Shown here in pieces: positions 25,493 to 27,739 of a stretch of 27,739 bases of DNA; within the stretch, counting starts at the first letter, position 1, and every line of letters starts with the position of its first letter. The notes below the pieces were generated by a model, which saw nothing but the letters and a program-made list of their open reading frames with translations, searched no databases and had not been told where the DNA came from. Where the stretch lies: positions 576 to 28,314 of the forward strand of contig NZ_JAIEFA010000009.1 in the NCBI RefSeq assembly GCF_029067145.1, read 5' to 3'. This DNA comes from Helicobacter sp. (GTDB taxonomy: Bacteria; Campylobacterota; Campylobacteria; Campylobacterales; Helicobacteraceae). The translations under genes and the position numbers were made by a program.

Positions 25493-26137
25493 TTATTTCT
25501 TTACTACTTCACAAAACAAACAAGTCTCTCCAGAGACACTCCCGTCTATGGGCTTATACGCCTTGAAGGTATATCCCAAGTTTAAATCCTCCAAAAAAGG
25601 TTTGATTCCAAAAAAATCACTTGCTTGATGATAAATACTCACAAGCATTGTGGTTTTTTGAGATTTTATTGTCTCTAGCGCACCCTGCAAAAACTGCATT
25701 GTGCTCTTGAACAAAAGAATCCAAAGTAATCACTTCTGCTTCCTCAAAATCTTGATTATGATGGACTACAATACTTGAACCTGCGCCATATCTAGCGATT
25801 TTTACTTTTTCAAATTTTGCTCCAAGTGCCTTTTTGATTGGAATAATACGATTGGCATTATTTAAAGCAATCGTTTGACGCATTAAATCATAATTATCCG
25901 ATAAAGCCTCAAAAGAATAAACTTTCTTTTGGGTGTATTGTTGCAAAATAAGTGCGCTATCTCCGATATATCCGCCAACATCAATGATATTTTTATCTAT
26001 CATTTTCTCTATCCAAGAAGTAAATTTCCTATGTCTAAAGATTGCATATTGTTTTGCAAATCATTTTTAAACTTACGATTCTCTTTTCTTTCCTTATGTC
26101 TTTTAATTCTTTTCTTAATGGATTTTATAAGCCCCAT
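25493..26137 (-). pseudogene. Broken FkbM family methyltransferase
   Basis: The family uses S-adenosylmethionine to O-methylate sugars or other small groups. Three parts lie in different frames. From ATG 26137, MGLIKSIKKRIKRHKERKEN continues to about 26030 and ends at a TAG. A second frame reads KFTSWIEKMIDKNIIDVGGY and contains the SAM-binding VGGYIGDS, then ITLDSFVQEHN. Near 25700 the reading must switch again to FLQGALETIKSQK, which runs through LVSIYHQASDFFGIKPF to the stop at 25493. The segment missing at the second switch normally carries a conserved VDxEG motif, so the product should be inactive. The first ATG overlaps the preceding GT2 gene by 13 bases, showing it was once part of this unit. 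Confidence 0.78.
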
Positions 26138-27171
26138 ACAATCAAACCTTTTTTGGATAATTTTTTGCGCAGTTTATCATATATCCACAAAAATATTTTG
26201 TATTTCAATTTTGCTTTTTGATAGATTTTTGCATTGATACTTGAAAGGTTTTCTTCATATAGCTTCTCTAGTTCCTCGCATTGTTGGATTCTTTCTATTA
26301 ATAATGGAGAACTCTCTCTCTCTCTTAATTTTTGGAGGTATTTGAGGGGAGAATATTTGCGATATTCTCTTTGAGAAAAGACAAGCATTTCTAAGTATTG
26401 CTTATCAAAATAAAACCACATATCTTTGTAGAATATTGACCCAATGAAAGTGCGTTCATATAAATCTAAAGAAGTCCATATCCCACTTGATACAATCCGA
26501 TAGACAGAATCCCTTTCCCCCGAATAATAAGACTTGCCTTTTGACAAATGCGCAAAGTTTCTAAAGCTATCGGCACGAAATGATATTTCTTGCGTCCCTT
26601 TCGCATTTGCTAAAATAGGAGGCAAACCATTCTTAAAAAACACATTCCTATAAATGACACTAGAAGTATGCCCAAACATTGATTTGCCCTTTAAAAACTC
26701 TTCAAAATTCCCTTCAAAAGGTGTGTCGTGTTTGAAATAAAAATCTGGACGCTCACCTTGTGCGTCATCGTCAATCTCATACTGATAAGCAGTATTGCCA
26801 AAATAAGCAGTAAAATCCTTATGAGATTCTAAAAAATCCAACGCCTTTTGAATCTTGTGCTTATCTGTCCAAAAATCGTCAGGGTCTAAAATGCAGAAAT
26901 AATCACTCTTTAAATCCGCATACACACGCACGATATTTTTAAAAAGTTTTTGATTAGAGGAGCTAGGCAAAATCTTAATTTTATTAGGATTGCGCACTTG
27001 ATATTCTTGTGCAATTTTCAGAGAATCATCTGTGGAGCAATCATCTGCGATGATAATCTCATAAGGATAGCTACTCTCTTGCATAAGAACAGAATCCAAC
27101 GCTTCCCTTATATACGCCTCCCTATTGTAAGTTGGCATAATAATGCTTAGTCTTATTTCACTCCCAGACAT
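26125..27171 (-). CDS. Family 2 glycosyltransferase
   Basis: This 348-residue GT-A enzyme probably builds a surface glycan. The N terminus reads IRLSIIMPTYNREAYI, followed by DDCSTD at 43-48 and DPDDFW at 96-101, the nucleotide-sugar and metal sites. The C-terminal third is basic and helical (KAKLKYKIFLWIYDKLRKKL), which suggests peripheral membrane contact. I chose the ATG at 27171, because GGAG lies seven bases upstream. A further ATG at 27186 precedes that site and would lack one. The start overlaps the upstream gene by 14 bases, so coupling is likely. The specific sugar is unknown. Confidence 0.9.
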   Translation of the reverse strand: MSGSEIRLSIIMPTYNREAYIREALDSVLMQESSYPYEIIIADDCSTDDSLKIAQEYQVRNPNKIKILPSSSNQKLFKNIVRVYADLKSDYFCILDPDDFWTDKHKIQKALDFLESHKDFTAYFGNTAYQYEIDDDAQGERPDFYFKHDTPFEGNFEEFLKGKSMFGHTSSVIYRNVFFKNGLPPILANAKGTQEISFRADSFRNFAHLSKGKSYYSGERDSVYRIVSSGIWTSLDLYERTFIGSIFYKDMWFYFDKQYLEMLVFSQREYRKYSPLKYLQKLRERESSPLLIERIQQCEELEKLYEENLSSINAKIYQKAKLKYKIFLWIYDKLRKKLSKKGLIVWGL

Positions 27172-27665
27172 ATTTATACTCCTCATAAAGCACTAAAAGC
27201 CTTTGTTTGTCAATATTATCTTTTATTTTAAATTCTGCTAAAGTATCGCAAGTATCTACAAAATCCACAAATTCTAAGATTTGATGATAAAAAGGGCGAT
27301 TGTTAAAGTCGTGCATAAGAATCTTTGTGTGCTTAGGACAATGCAAAAGAGTTTGCAAAAGACAAGCCACGCGGAATCTCCCATCAATAAATACTATATC
27401 AAAATCTGTGTATTTCTCAAACACTTGCGCAGAATAATGAGGAAAAAGCGATTTTTTCTCCATTTCAAGTGGCACACCCCATTCGCCTGTGCGTCCAATA
27501 TCTACGGATACAAACTCTAATGCTCCTCTTTTTGTAGCCTCATTTATCACTTTCCAACCTTTTAAATGTTCTATCCAATTTTTATCCGATTCTACACTGA
27601 CAATATGGACTTGTGTTTGTAGCAACGCCAAAAAGGTTGAACCTCCTGAACCAAACTCCAAATAT

Positions 27666-27667
<2 letters not shown>
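27158..27667 (-). CDS. Partial class I methyltransferase-like protein, 5' end missing
   Basis: About 169 residues are present, entering from the artefactual right end. The frame opens PYLEFGSGGSTFLALL, which matches the glycine-rich SAM-binding motif I of class I methyltransferases. It later has DIVFIDGRFRVACLL, like the acidic motif that precedes the active region. The start is not in the window: a TTG at 27661 is in frame, but motif I is already in progress there, so it is not the real start. It is followed by a GT2 gene with a 14-base overlap and by other glycan genes, so a role in methylating or making a surface sugar is plausible but not shown. Confidence 0.65.

Positions 27668-27739
<72 letters not shown>

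Overview
The window is a contig from an epsilonproteobacterium (Campylobacterota), most likely a Helicobacter. The strongest sign is a single 2881-residue reading frame that fuses the RNA polymerase beta and beta-prime subunits, known from Helicobacter and Wolinella. AT-rich DNA, a TATAAT promoter without a clear -35 in front of the surface-protein gene, a phase-variable G tract in an outer-membrane receptor and a surface-glycan locus rich in pseudogenes fit the same group. An enterohepatic Helicobacter is my guess, not something proved here.

Layout. (1) Positions 1-74 and about 27666-27739 are nearly pure homopolymers (C on the left, G on the right) and look like read artefacts at the contig ends. 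(2) Positions 76-198 hold the tail of an unrecognised + strand gene. (3) Positions 394-17184, all on the minus strand, carry the transcription and translation core. In transcription order: tRNA-Thr(TGT), tRNA-Tyr, tRNA-Gly, tRNA-Thr(GGT), tuf, rpmG, tRNA-Trp, secE, nusG, rplK, rplA, rplJ, rplL, rpoBC, rpsL, rpsG, fusA. A consensus TTGACA-17-TAGAAT promoter drives the tRNA end, and a separate TATAAT element sits before rpsL. A structured leader precedes rplJ, and a strong hairpin lies between rplL and rpoBC. (4) Positions 17271-22422, + strand: a TonB-dependent receptor with a nine-G tract, a six-helix membrane protein, a 5-formyltetrahydrofolate cyclo-ligase and RNase Y. A long imperfect inverted repeat lies in the rny upstream region. 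(5) Positions 22433-27667 form a cell-surface glycan locus. On the + strand are remnants of a polysaccharide pyruvyl transferase and a family 2 glycosyltransferase. On the minus strand, in transcription order, are a partial methyltransferase-like gene, a GT2, a broken FkbM methyltransferase, a second GT2 and a GT11 (fucosyltransferase-like) enzyme.

How the parts work together. The minus-strand core makes ribosomal proteins, elongation factors, RNA polymerase, NusG and SecE. The + strand middle block combines nutrient uptake, folate metabolism and mRNA decay. The right-hand block probably decorates LPS or another surface glycan, and its genes overlap or almost touch, which suggests translational coupling. 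Three broken genes within about 4 kb, next to intact relatives, mark it as a recombining accessory locus that begins directly after rny. I found no CRISPR array, insertion sequence, prophage or clearly new defence system. The most notable items are the phase-variable receptor, the decayed glycan genes and the candidate leader structures before rny and rplJ.
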